The notes beneath the pieces are model-generated. The model made no database searches and was not told where the DNA came from. It saw nothing but the letters and a program-made list of their open reading frames with translations. Source: Pseudazoarcus sp963975885 (GTDB lineage: Bacteria > Pseudomonadota > Gammaproteobacteria > Burkholderiales > Rhodocyclaceae). From it: a stretch of DNA of 64,000 bases. Positions 9,522 to 16,536 of the stretch are shown in pieces. The position numbers were made by a program, and so were the translations under genes. Each line of letters starts with the position of its first letter. The first letter of the stretch is position 1. Location: the NCBI GenBank assembly GCA_963975885.1, contig CAXBIS010000001.1, positions 186,001 through 250,000 on the forward strand, read 5' to 3'.

Positions 9522-11729
9522 GTGAGTACCCAGCCCGAACCGATCTTCGCCCGCGCCTCAGCGCCACGCGACCCCGCCCCTTTCCTGCCGATGTCGCGCA
9601 AGGAGATGGATGCGCTCGGCTGGGATGAATGCGACGTCATCGTGGTGACCGGCGACGCCTATCTTGACCACCCCAGCTTCGGCATGGCGCTGGTCGGGCG
9701 CATGCTCGAGGCGCACGGTTTTCGCGTCGGCATCATCAGCCAGCCGGACTGGACCAGCGCCGAGCCCTTCCGCGCGCTCGGCAAGCCGCGCCTGTTCTTC
9801 GGGCTGACCGCCGGCAACATGGATTCGATGGTCAACCGCTACACGGCTGATCGCAAGATCCGCTCGGACGACGCCTACACGCCCAACGCCGAGGCCGGCA
9901 AGCGGCCCGACCGCGCCGTCACCGTGTATGCCCAGCGCGCGCGCGAGGCCTATCCCGATGCGGCCATCGTCATCGGCAGCATCGAGGCGAGCCTGCGCCG
10001 CATCGCGCATTACGACTACTGGTCGGACAAGGTGCGCCGCTCGGTGCTGCCGGATTCCAAGGCCGATCTGCTGATCTTCGGCAACGCCGAGCGTGCGCTG
10101 GTGGATCTGGCGCACCGGCTCGATGCCGGTGAGGACATCAAGGAAATCCGCGATCTGCGCGGCACGGCCTTCATGGTCAGGCCGGGCTGGTTGCCGGGGG
10201 ATGACTGGGCCGAGGTCGATTCGCTGGTGCTCGACCGGCCCGGAAGAATCGAGCCACATGCCGATCCGTATGCAATGGAGCCGGAGTCGAAAAGCGGCGG
10301 CTCCTGTAGCACCGGCAATGGCGACACTGCCGCGAAGCCGGTACGTATCGTGCCGTTGGCCGAGCGTGTCGCGACGCGGCGTGCCGCGCGCGCCAGGACG
10401 GCCATCCGCCTGCCGTCCTACGAGACGGTAAGCATGGACCCGGTGATGTACGCCCATACCTCGCGCGTGTTCCACCTCGAATCCAACCCCGGCAACGCCC
10501 GCGCCATGGTTCAGGCGCATGGCGAGGGGCCGGGGCGGCGCGACGTGTGGCTCAACCCGCCGCCGATTCCGTTGACGACGCCCGAGATGGACTTCGTCTA
10601 CGGCCTGCCGTATGCCCGTGCGCCGCATCCGAGCTATGGCGATGCGCGCATCCCTGCCTGGGACATGATCAAGTTCTCGATCAACATCATGCGCGGCTGC
10701 TTCGGGGGATGCACTTTCTGCTCGATTACCGAGCACGAGGGCCGCATCATCCAGAGTCGCTCGGAGGAATCCATCCTCGACGAGATCAAGGACATCCGCG
10801 ACAAGATTCCGGATTTCAAGGGCCACATCTCGGACCTCGGTGGCCCTACCGCCAACATGTACCGAATGGCCTGCAAGGACGAGAAGATCGAAAAGTCCTG
10901 CCGACGTCTGTCCTGCGTGTATCCGGGCATCTGCGAGAACCTCGACACCGACCACGCCCCGCTGATCTCGCTGTACCGAAAGGCGCGCGCGATTCCGGGT
11001 GTGAAGCGCGTGACCATCGGTTCCGGCCTGCGCTACGACCTGGCCGTGCGTTCGCCCGAGTACGTCAGGGAACTGGTTACCCACCATGTGAGCGGCCTGC
11101 TCAAGATCGCGCCCGAGCACACCGAGGAGGGGACGCTCTCCAAGATGATGAAGCCGGGCATCGGCAGCTATGAAGCCTTCCGCAAGATGTTCGACAAGTA
11201 CTCGCGCGAGGCGGGTAAGACGCAGCACCTGGTGCCGTACTTCATCGCCGCGCATCCGGGCAGTACCGACGAGGACATGCTCAATCTGGCGCTTTGGCTC
11301 AAGAGCAATGGTTTCCGGCCGGATCAGGTGCAGACCTTCATGCCCACGCCGATGGCCATGGCGACCACCATGTACCACTCGCGCAAGAATCCGCTGCGCA
11401 AGGTCACGGCGGATTCGGAAACCGTCGAGACGGCGCGCGCGGGCAAGACGCGCAAGTTCCACAAGGCGTTGCTGCGCTGGCACGACTCCGACAACTGGCC
11501 GCTCATCCGCGAGGGGCTCAAGGCGATGGGGCGCAGTGATCTGATCGGCAATCGACCGGATCAGCTCGTACCGCATCATCAGCCGGTCACGGTAGGTGCC
11601 GCGGGCAAGCGTGTGGCGGGTGAGCGGGCGGCTGAAAAAAAATCACCCCGAACTGCGCGCGGGAGCAACTCGAGGGTCGCGCGAAGTCGGGGCGAAGGGC
11701 GGAAGTCGCGGGTCGGAACCCGCGGGTGA
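9522..11729 (+). CDS. ygiQ: YgiQ family radical SAM protein (UPF0313)
   Basis: A 735-residue protein with the family's N-terminal region (MSRKEMDALGWDECDVIVVT, GDAYLDHPSFG), then a radical SAM core whose cluster motif is CFGGCTFC, i.e. CxxxCxxC, near residues 395-402. The family binds a [4Fe-4S] cluster and cleaves S-adenosylmethionine; its substrate is not known. The start is GTG at 9522, preceded at 9502 by GGAGGAG. The tail beyond about residue 690 is basic and low-complexity, and its last codons lie inside an inverted repeat (CGCGGGT at 11707 and ACCCGCG at 11718). No operon partner. Confidence 0.92.
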   Translation: MSTQPEPIFARASAPRDPAPFLPMSRKEMDALGWDECDVIVVTGDAYLDHPSFGMALVGRMLEAHGFRVGIISQPDWTSAEPFRALGKPRLFFGLTAGNMDSMVNRYTADRKIRSDDAYTPNAEAGKRPDRAVTVYAQRAREAYPDAAIVIGSIEASLRRIAHYDYWSDKVRRSVLPDSKADLLIFGNAERALVDLAHRLDAGEDIKEIRDLRGTAFMVRPGWLPGDDWAEVDSLVLDRPGRIEPHADPYAMEPESKSGGSCSTGNGDTAAKPVRIVPLAERVATRRAARARTAIRLPSYETVSMDPVMYAHTSRVFHLESNPGNARAMVQAHGEGPGRRDVWLNPPPIPLTTPEMDFVYGLPYARAPHPSYGDARIPAWDMIKFSINIMRGCFGGCTFCSITEHEGRIIQSRSEESILDEIKDIRDKIPDFKGHISDLGGPTANMYRMACKDEKIEKSCRRLSCVYPGICENLDTDHAPLISLYRKARAIPGVKRVTIGSGLRYDLAVRSPEYVRELVTHHVSGLLKIAPEHTEEGTLSKMMKPGIGSYEAFRKMFDKYSREAGKTQHLVPYFIAAHPGSTDEDMLNLALWLKSNGFRPDQVQTFMPTPMAMATTMYHSRKNPLRKVTADSETVETARAGKTRKFHKALLRWHDSDNWPLIREGLKAMGRSDLIGNRPDQLVPHHQPVTVGAAGKRVAGERAAEKKSPRTARGSNSRVARSRGEGRKSRVGTRG

Positions 11730-11739
11730 CTCCCGGAGC

Positions 11740-11778
11740 CGGTGCCTGTTCAGGGGGAGGAGGGGGAGGCAGGCACCG
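11740..11778. terminator. Inverted repeat between convergent genes (possible terminator)
   Basis: CGGTGCCTG (11740-11748) and CAGGCACCG (11770-11778) form a 9-bp perfect stem around a purine-rich 21-base loop. It lies just past the YgiQ stop and between two convergent genes. There is no T-run, so a terminator role is only plausible. Confidence 0.4.
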
Positions 11779-11795
11779 ACGAGGACAGCGGTGAA

Positions 11796-11951
11796 TCAGG
11801 CAGCGTGCGTGTGCTTGATTCCGGGTGCAGCGTGGCGAACGGCGTCGCGCATCTTCCGGATGGTGTTGCGGAACAGGTCAGCGATCACGCGGTTGCGCAT
11901 CTGGTGCGCGGCATTCACAAGACGGGTCACGTCGATGTTTTCGTCGTACAT
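11796..11951 (-). CDS. Small basic protein (51 aa), DUF1127/RSP_7527-like
   Basis: The start at 11951 has a good ribosome site (AGGAGAG) and gives MYDENIDVTRLVNAAHQMRN, ending in GIKHTHAA. It is a short amphipathic, arginine-rich helix of the sort found in the DUF1127/RSP_7527-like small proteins common in proteobacteria; members with known roles affect RNA turnover or phosphate metabolism, but no function can be assigned here. It is divergent from the LysR gene 110 bp away, which could regulate it. A longer reading from 12011 lacks a ribosome site. Confidence 0.7.
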   Translation of the reverse strand: MYDENIDVTRLVNAAHQMRNRVIADLFRNTIRKMRDAVRHAAPGIKHTHAA

Positions 11952-12060
11952 TTTTTCTCTCCTGGAGCTCATCGTGTAAGCACGGAGTGCAATGTACGTC
12001 GCATGCCGCAACGCAACAAACGATCAATAGTCAGCCGATAGATGAGCTAAACTCATCCGT

Positions 12061-13062
12061 ATGCCTGATCGCCTTCCCCCACTGAACGCGCTTCGTACCT
12101 TCGAGGCCGCTGCCCGCCACCTGAGTTTCAAGCTGGCGGCCGAGGAACTGTCCGTCACGCCCACGGCAGTAAGCCACCAGATCCGCGGTCTGGAGGACTT
12201 CCTCGGCGTCGAGCTGTTCCGGCGCCTGACCCGCGCGCTGGAACTCACCTCCGAGGGCGAAGCCCTTTTGCCAGGGATTCAGGAAGGGCTGGACCGCTTC
12301 GGCGAGGCCGTCTCCGAGGTGCGCCGCATGAAGCCGGGCGCGCGCTTGCGCGTGGTCGCGCCGCCGTCCTTCGCTGCGCGCTGGCTGATGCCGCGCCTGC
12401 ATCAGTTCAACGAGCGCGACCCCAACGTCGAGCTGTATCTGCGCGGCTCCACCCGCGCCATCGACGACAGCCGCCGCCGTGCCCGCACCAACGAGCAGGA
12501 CGCCGGCCGGCGCGGTCGCAACCGCGACACGCCGCAGGTGTGGATTCGCTACGGCCTGGGCGACTACCGCGGTGTGCGCGTCGATCGCCTGTTCGAGCCG
12601 GAATACACTGCCGTGTGCAGCCCCGCGCTGCTGCGTCGGCGCATCCCGCTGGCCAGACCCGAAGACCTGCGCCACTTCGCCCTGATCCACGACGAGACCA
12701 TTCCCGACCCCGCTTTGCGCCCGCGCTGGGAGGCTTGGCTCAAGGCCGCCGGTGTGCCTCACGTGCGTGTGGTCGGACCGCACTTCTCCGATTCCGGCCT
12801 GGCCATCTCGGCGGCCATCGACGGGCTGGGCGTCGCGCTGCTCGCACGTCAGCTCGTCGAGGGCGAGATTGGTGCCGGCCGTCTGGTCGCCCCTTTCGAC
12901 ACCAGCATCCGCTGCGGCTTCGCCTACTACATCGTCTCGCCCGATACGGTTGCCGATGAACCCCAGGTGCGCGCCTTTCGCGAGTGGCTCATCGAGGAGG
13001 CCGAGACGCGCCCGACACCGGCCTTCGCGGAGCCGACCGACGGTGAGGCCATTGCCGGGTAG
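12061..13062 (+). CDS. LysR-family transcriptional regulator, GcvA-like
   Basis: A 333-residue regulator opening with the GcvA-type helix-turn-helix (PPLNALRTFEAAARHLSF, VSHQIRGLEDFLGVELFRR). The C-terminal periplasmic-binding-like domain (about 90-300) senses a small effector. An arginine-rich stretch (SRRRARTNEQDAGRRGRNRD, about residues 139-158) replaces the usual acidic DDVDLAIRYG-type segment of GcvA relatives; this is either a lineage-specific insertion or a local change in the effector lobe. Divergent from the 51-residue gene, the usual LysR arrangement. Target and effector unknown. Confidence 0.88.
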   Translation: MPDRLPPLNALRTFEAAARHLSFKLAAEELSVTPTAVSHQIRGLEDFLGVELFRRLTRALELTSEGEALLPGIQEGLDRFGEAVSEVRRMKPGARLRVVAPPSFAARWLMPRLHQFNERDPNVELYLRGSTRAIDDSRRRARTNEQDAGRRGRNRDTPQVWIRYGLGDYRGVRVDRLFEPEYTAVCSPALLRRRIPLARPEDLRHFALIHDETIPDPALRPRWEAWLKAAGVPHVRVVGPHFSDSGLAISAAIDGLGVALLARQLVEGEIGAGRLVAPFDTSIRCGFAYYIVSPDTVADEPQVRAFREWLIEEAETRPTPAFAEPTDGEAIAG

Positions 13063-13179
13063 GGCGTGATGAGCGCAGCGAGAGGCGACATGTGCAGCGG
13101 GCCCGTCCGCAGCGGGTTGCACTCGCACACTCACGTGAAATAATCAGGACATGGCCCGCAACTGTCCGCAGTCATCGCA

Positions 13180-13866
13180 ATGAGCAGCACCCCGTCCCAC
13201 GCAGCCCTCAACGAAGCGATGCTCGCCGAGATTTCCCTTGGCGCCTGCCTGATGTCCGAACAGCTCGGCCGCGACACTTTCGATGAACGCGTGCTCGACG
13301 CGATGCGCGCCGCGCCGCGTCACGAATTCGTGCCCTTCGAACTGCAGCCCTACGCGTATCTGGTGCGACCGCTGGCGATCGGCTTCGACAAGACCATTTC
13401 CAACCCACTGATCATCGCCTTGATGACCGACCTGCTGCGCGTCGAGCCGCATCACACGGTGTTGGAGATCGGCACCGGCCTGGGCTGGAATGCGGCGTTG
13501 CTCTCTCGGCTGGCGAAGCAAGTGTGCACAACCGAGATCGTCGACGAACTGGCCGCCCAGGCGCTGGAGCGTCTGGAGCGCAACGGCTGCGACAACGTCG
13601 ACGTGTTCTTCGGCAACGGCGCCGGCGGGGTGCCCGAGCACGCGCCCTACGACCGCATCCTGGTGACCTGCGCGCCGCAGATGATCCCGCCCGCGCTGTT
13701 GGGCCAGCTCAAGCCCGGTGGACGCATGGTCGTGCCTTCCGGCATCGAGGGCGAGCAGATGCTGATGCTGGTCACGCGCGACGCGGCCGGGCATACGCGG
13801 GTCGAAGACATTCTCCCGGTCGGGTTCGGGGAGATGGAAGGGGCGGAGTTGACCGGCTTGACGTGA
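13180..13866 (+). CDS. pcm: Protein-L-isoaspartate O-methyltransferase
   Basis: A 228-residue protein methyltransferase that repairs isoaspartyl residues with S-adenosylmethionine. Motif I is VLEIGTGLGWNAALL (near residue 90), preceded by the family segment FVPFELQPYAYLVRPLAIGF and followed by YDRILVTCAP. The conventional PCMT active-site threonine region reads NPLIIALMTDLL. The length is normal. It stands alone between the LysR gene and a surface-type protein; no stationary-phase sigma gene is next to it as in enterobacteria. Confidence 0.9.
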   Translation: MSSTPSHAALNEAMLAEISLGACLMSEQLGRDTFDERVLDAMRAAPRHEFVPFELQPYAYLVRPLAIGFDKTISNPLIIALMTDLLRVEPHHTVLEIGTGLGWNAALLSRLAKQVCTTEIVDELAAQALERLERNGCDNVDVFFGNGAGGVPEHAPYDRILVTCAPQMIPPALLGQLKPGGRMVVPSGIEGEQMLMLVTRDAAGHTRVEDILPVGFGEMEGAELTGLT

Positions 13867-13995
13867 AGCCGTGTCCGGTGGGCTACGGCGCGACATGCGC
13901 GTTGTCGCATTTTTGCAGCGAACGCAATTGTGTCAGGGTGTGGCAAGGCGTATCTTGCCGGGAACCTCTTTACAACCCACGACAAGGCCTCTCCC

Positions 13996-14832
13996 GTGAA
14001 TTCCCTACCAGTAAACTGTGTTCGTCACGGTCGCACCCGAGGTGGTGTGGCCCTCTTGCTGCCGGGTTTCTCGCTCGCGATGGCGAGCGGCTCCGTGTGG
14101 TCGCAGTCGGTTACCTACGGTCCGCTCGCCACGGCCATCCCGTCTCTCGGCGGCATGGCGCTCGTGCTGCTGTCGGCGATGATGTTTTTCGCGCTGTGGC
14201 AGATGAAGAAGCGTGGCCTCATCGACGGCAGCCGCTTCATGGCGCTGGCGCTGGTTTCCGGCGCGCTGGCCAGCGGCGTCAGCGGAGTGAAGCTGGTTGC
14301 GGATGTCAATGCTCAGGGCGGGGCTGCGTCGGTCAGTCTGGATAATCCGGCGGGCGATACCGAGCCGCTGAATCCCGGCCCCAACTGTGTGCGCAACGTG
14401 ACTTCGGTGGTCCAGGAGATTCGCGACATCGATTACGGGTTGTTGTTTTCCAATGCAGGCGGTGACGGAAATCTTGACTGCTACGAATCTCAGCAGACTC
14501 AAGGCGGTGACCTCGCGGATGATTGCGCCATTGGCACCCGCCTGCAGCCCACGCTCGCGTGTTTTGTCTGGGCGGGTTCTTCCCTTCAGGGCGGGAACAA
14601 CGGCGGGCAAGCGAGCGATCTGCGCCTCAAGGCCGACATCGTGCGCGTTGGCGCAACCGCCAACGGCCTGCCGCTGTACGAGTTTCGCTATCTGAATGAC
14701 GACACGCGTTATCGTGGCGTGATGGCGCAGGACGTGTTGCGGCACACGCCCGAGGCGGTCGTGACCATGGACAACGGCTATATGGCGGTGCGGTACGACC
14801 TGCTCGGGCTGGAGATGAGCGTCGTGCAGTGA
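13996..14832 (+). CDS. Surface-type protein with internal IPTL-like sorting motif and peptidase S74-like C-terminus
   Basis: The GTG at 13996 gives 279 residues; an ATG at 13930 in frame would add 22. A signal-like hydrophobic stretch (about 17-35) is followed by AIPSLGGMALVLLSAMMFFA (47-66) and then KKRG: a short motif, a membrane helix and a basic cluster, the plan of IPTL-CTERM exosortase signals but placed near the N-terminus. A second hydrophobic segment follows (about 80-100). The last ~70 residues (SDLRLKADI, YEFRYLNDDTRYRGVMAQDV) match the intramolecular chaperone domain of endosialidase-type proteins (peptidase S74). The layout recalls proteins described as cleaved mid-chain by exosortase XrtH; that link is from memory. 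No exosortase lies in the window. Confidence 0.7.
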   Translation: MNSLPVNCVRHGRTRGGVALLLPGFSLAMASGSVWSQSVTYGPLATAIPSLGGMALVLLSAMMFFALWQMKKRGLIDGSRFMALALVSGALASGVSGVKLVADVNAQGGAASVSLDNPAGDTEPLNPGPNCVRNVTSVVQEIRDIDYGLLFSNAGGDGNLDCYESQQTQGGDLADDCAIGTRLQPTLACFVWAGSSLQGGNNGGQASDLRLKADIVRVGATANGLPLYEFRYLNDDTRYRGVMAQDVLRHTPEAVVTMDNGYMAVRYDLLGLEMSVVQ

Positions 14833-14869
14833 TCACCCAGGCGCCCGCACAAGCGGGTGTGATTGCATG

Positions 14870-14897
14870 AAAGGGCGGCCCCACGGGGCCGCCCTTT
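14870..14897 (+). terminator. Intrinsic terminator, likely bidirectional
   Basis: AAAGGGCGGCCC (14870-14881), loop CACG, GGGCCGCCCTTT (14886-14897), followed by CGTTTG. It lies 38 bp past the stop at 14832 and 29 bp before the end of the convergent gene at 14926. The flanking A and T runs suit both strands. Confidence 0.85.
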
Positions 14898-14925
14898 CGT
14901 TTGTGACGGGTGGATGCAGGAGCCG

Positions 14926-16164
14926 TTAGTCCGCGCGCGGCGGCGATGCGAGCCGGAAGCGCATGTCGTCGGTCGTGAACTGCCAGTAGTGATCGGTGGC
15001 GAGGCGCAGGCGGTCGATGTCGCGGTAGTCGGCGTGAAACCACACGGGGCCCAGGTGCGACAGAGGCAGGCGGTCGGCATGCACGCGCTCGCCGTCTCGC
15101 CACGCCTCGAGCGTGAGCATTTCACCCTCGGCCTGTGGCCAGGCAGCGCTGAAATAGGCGCCGACGAAATCGAAACGCTCACCACGCGAGAGGCTGCGCA
15201 CGGTCACCGGATAGCCCGAGCTGTTGTAGCCCACGGCAGCGCCGCCCGCGAGCACGTTGGCGTAGCCTGGCCCGCGGTAGTGCTGGTTGTCGACGGCGAG
15301 CAGATAGTCCCATCCGAGCCCCATGTAGCCGGCGGCGAGCTTTTCAATGACGGAACGGTCGAATCCTTCGAAATCGACCGTGATCGCGTGCGGCTTGACG
15401 GCCGGGCGGGGCGTGTCGGCGTCGATCGTGCCCAGAGCGACCGGTGCGTCGTCGACCTCGATCTCGCGCAGTACGCGGGTCTCCTCTGCATCCGTCGCGA
15501 CGATGCGCCACGTGCCGCGCCCGACCGGGAGCGAGAAGCTCCCCTCGGCGTCGAGCGTCAGCGGCTGGCGGATTCCGTCCGGGCTGATCGCCGCAAGCTC
15601 GGTACCATCGGCTACCGCCGCAACCGTGCCGCTGACGGCCAACTCCGGTGCCAGCCCGATCACCACGGGCGGCGTGCGCGTGACCATGCCGGCCGGGGCT
15701 CCGGTGAGCAGCTCGAAGCGCATCGTCTGGCGCGCGTTGCCGCTGGTCACCGTCCACCCCGGTGGCGGCTGGACTTCGAAGTGGTAATCCGTGTCCGGCC
15801 GTCCGACGTCGATGCTGGGATTACCGGCCGAGACCCTGAAGTTGGCGTAGCCGTTGATGTTGCTGCGCTCCATGCGCAGATCGCCGTCGGGGCGCTCGAG
15901 CAGCACCGCGACCGCGCCCATCGGCAGGTCGCCCGTATCGTGCGAGCCATCATGATTGCGGTCACGATAGACGTACACCGAGATGTTCAGTTCGCCCGGC
16001 GGGCGGTCGTCCCAGCGACGCTCGGGATACCACTCGGTGTCGAGGCTGATCGATGCAGCGGCGGGTTGCGAGGGCGTGTCCTGACCGGACGGCCCGATGA
16101 AGACATACCACAGCAGCAGCGCGGAGGCGGCGAGAATGCCGATCGGAGCCAGGAGGCGGAGCAT
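14926..16164 (-). CDS. Membrane-anchored hypothetical protein with SdrD-B/Cna-B-like repeats
   Basis: The start at 16164 gives 412 residues with one N-terminal membrane segment (LLAPIGILAASALLLWYVFI) and the rest presumably periplasmic. Residues about 45-130 (YVYRDRNHDGSHDTGDLPMG, then a GYANFRVSAG-type strand) resemble the prealbumin-like B domains of SdrD/Cna, with a calcium-loop-like D-rich turn DRNHDGSHDTGD. The C-terminal half (VDFEGFD, GERFDFVGAYFSAAW, LTLEAWRDGE, HYWQFTTDDMRF) looks like a carbohydrate-binding-type beta sandwich seen in extracellular proteins. No enzymatic motif was found. No clear ribosome site. Function unknown; a cell-surface or envelope role is inferred. Confidence 0.65.
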   Translation of the reverse strand: MLRLLAPIGILAASALLLWYVFIGPSGQDTPSQPAAASISLDTEWYPERRWDDRPPGELNISVYVYRDRNHDGSHDTGDLPMGAVAVLLERPDGDLRMERSNINGYANFRVSAGNPSIDVGRPDTDYHFEVQPPPGWTVTSGNARQTMRFELLTGAPAGMVTRTPPVVIGLAPELAVSGTVAAVADGTELAAISPDGIRQPLTLDAEGSFSLPVGRGTWRIVATDAEETRVLREIEVDDAPVALGTIDADTPRPAVKPHAITVDFEGFDRSVIEKLAAGYMGLGWDYLLAVDNQHYRGPGYANVLAGGAAVGYNSSGYPVTVRSLSRGERFDFVGAYFSAAWPQAEGEMLTLEAWRDGERVHADRLPLSHLGPVWFHADYRDIDRLRLATDHYWQFTTDDMRFRLASPPRAD

Positions 16165-16260
16165 GGGGCGTACCCGTTCGATAGGAAGGTCTGCGCATTC
16201 TATGGGCAAAGCTGCGTGACGCACCGCGCGGACATGAACGGGCACCCTTGCATTTTCCGC

Positions 16261-16291
16261 TTGACCTTCCCATTGTTGGAAGGTGAATCCT
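16261..16291 (+). promoter_or_regulatory. CueR-type copper promoter for copZ-copA
   Basis: TTGACC (16261-16266) as -35 is separated by the long 19-bp spacer typical of MerR-family promoters from a -10 region near 16285-16291 (GAATCCT). Inside lies the dyad ACCTTCC (16264-16270) and GGAAGGT (16278-16284). This closely matches the known E. coli copA promoter that CueR untwists on binding Cu(I). The start of copZ is 33 bp downstream. Confidence 0.9.
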
Positions 16292-16323
16292 CGTCCCACC
16301 ATCCACTGAAAGGAGTGCAAACA

Positions 16324-16536
16324 ATGCACAACTTCAACGTACAGGGCATCGGTTGCGGTGCATGCGTGCGCAAGATCACTTCGGCTGTCACCCACATCGA
16401 TGACGAGGCCGTCGTCGAGGTCGATGTGGCTGGTGGGCTCGTCCGCGTTGACAGCGAACTCGAGCCGCACGAGATCCGCCATGCCATCGAGGACGCCGGG
16501 TATGCGGTCGCCGCCGGCGCGGGAGCGGCGCAATGA
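16324..16536 (+). CDS. copZ: CopZ-like copper chaperone (HMA domain)
   Basis: A 70-residue single heavy-metal-associated domain. The metal motif is GIGCGAC (residues 8-14), a CxxC in the usual loop, with the common MT(H)C start replaced by GIGC. The ATG at 16324 follows AGGAG. Its stop overlaps the ATPase start (ATGA at 16533), so the two are translationally coupled: the chaperone would hand Cu(I) to the pump's N-terminal domains. Expression should follow the CueR-type promoter 33 bp upstream. Confidence 0.88.
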   Translation: MHNFNVQGIGCGACVRKITSAVTHIDDEAVVEVDVAGGLVRVDSELEPHEIRHAIEDAGYAVAAGAGAAQ

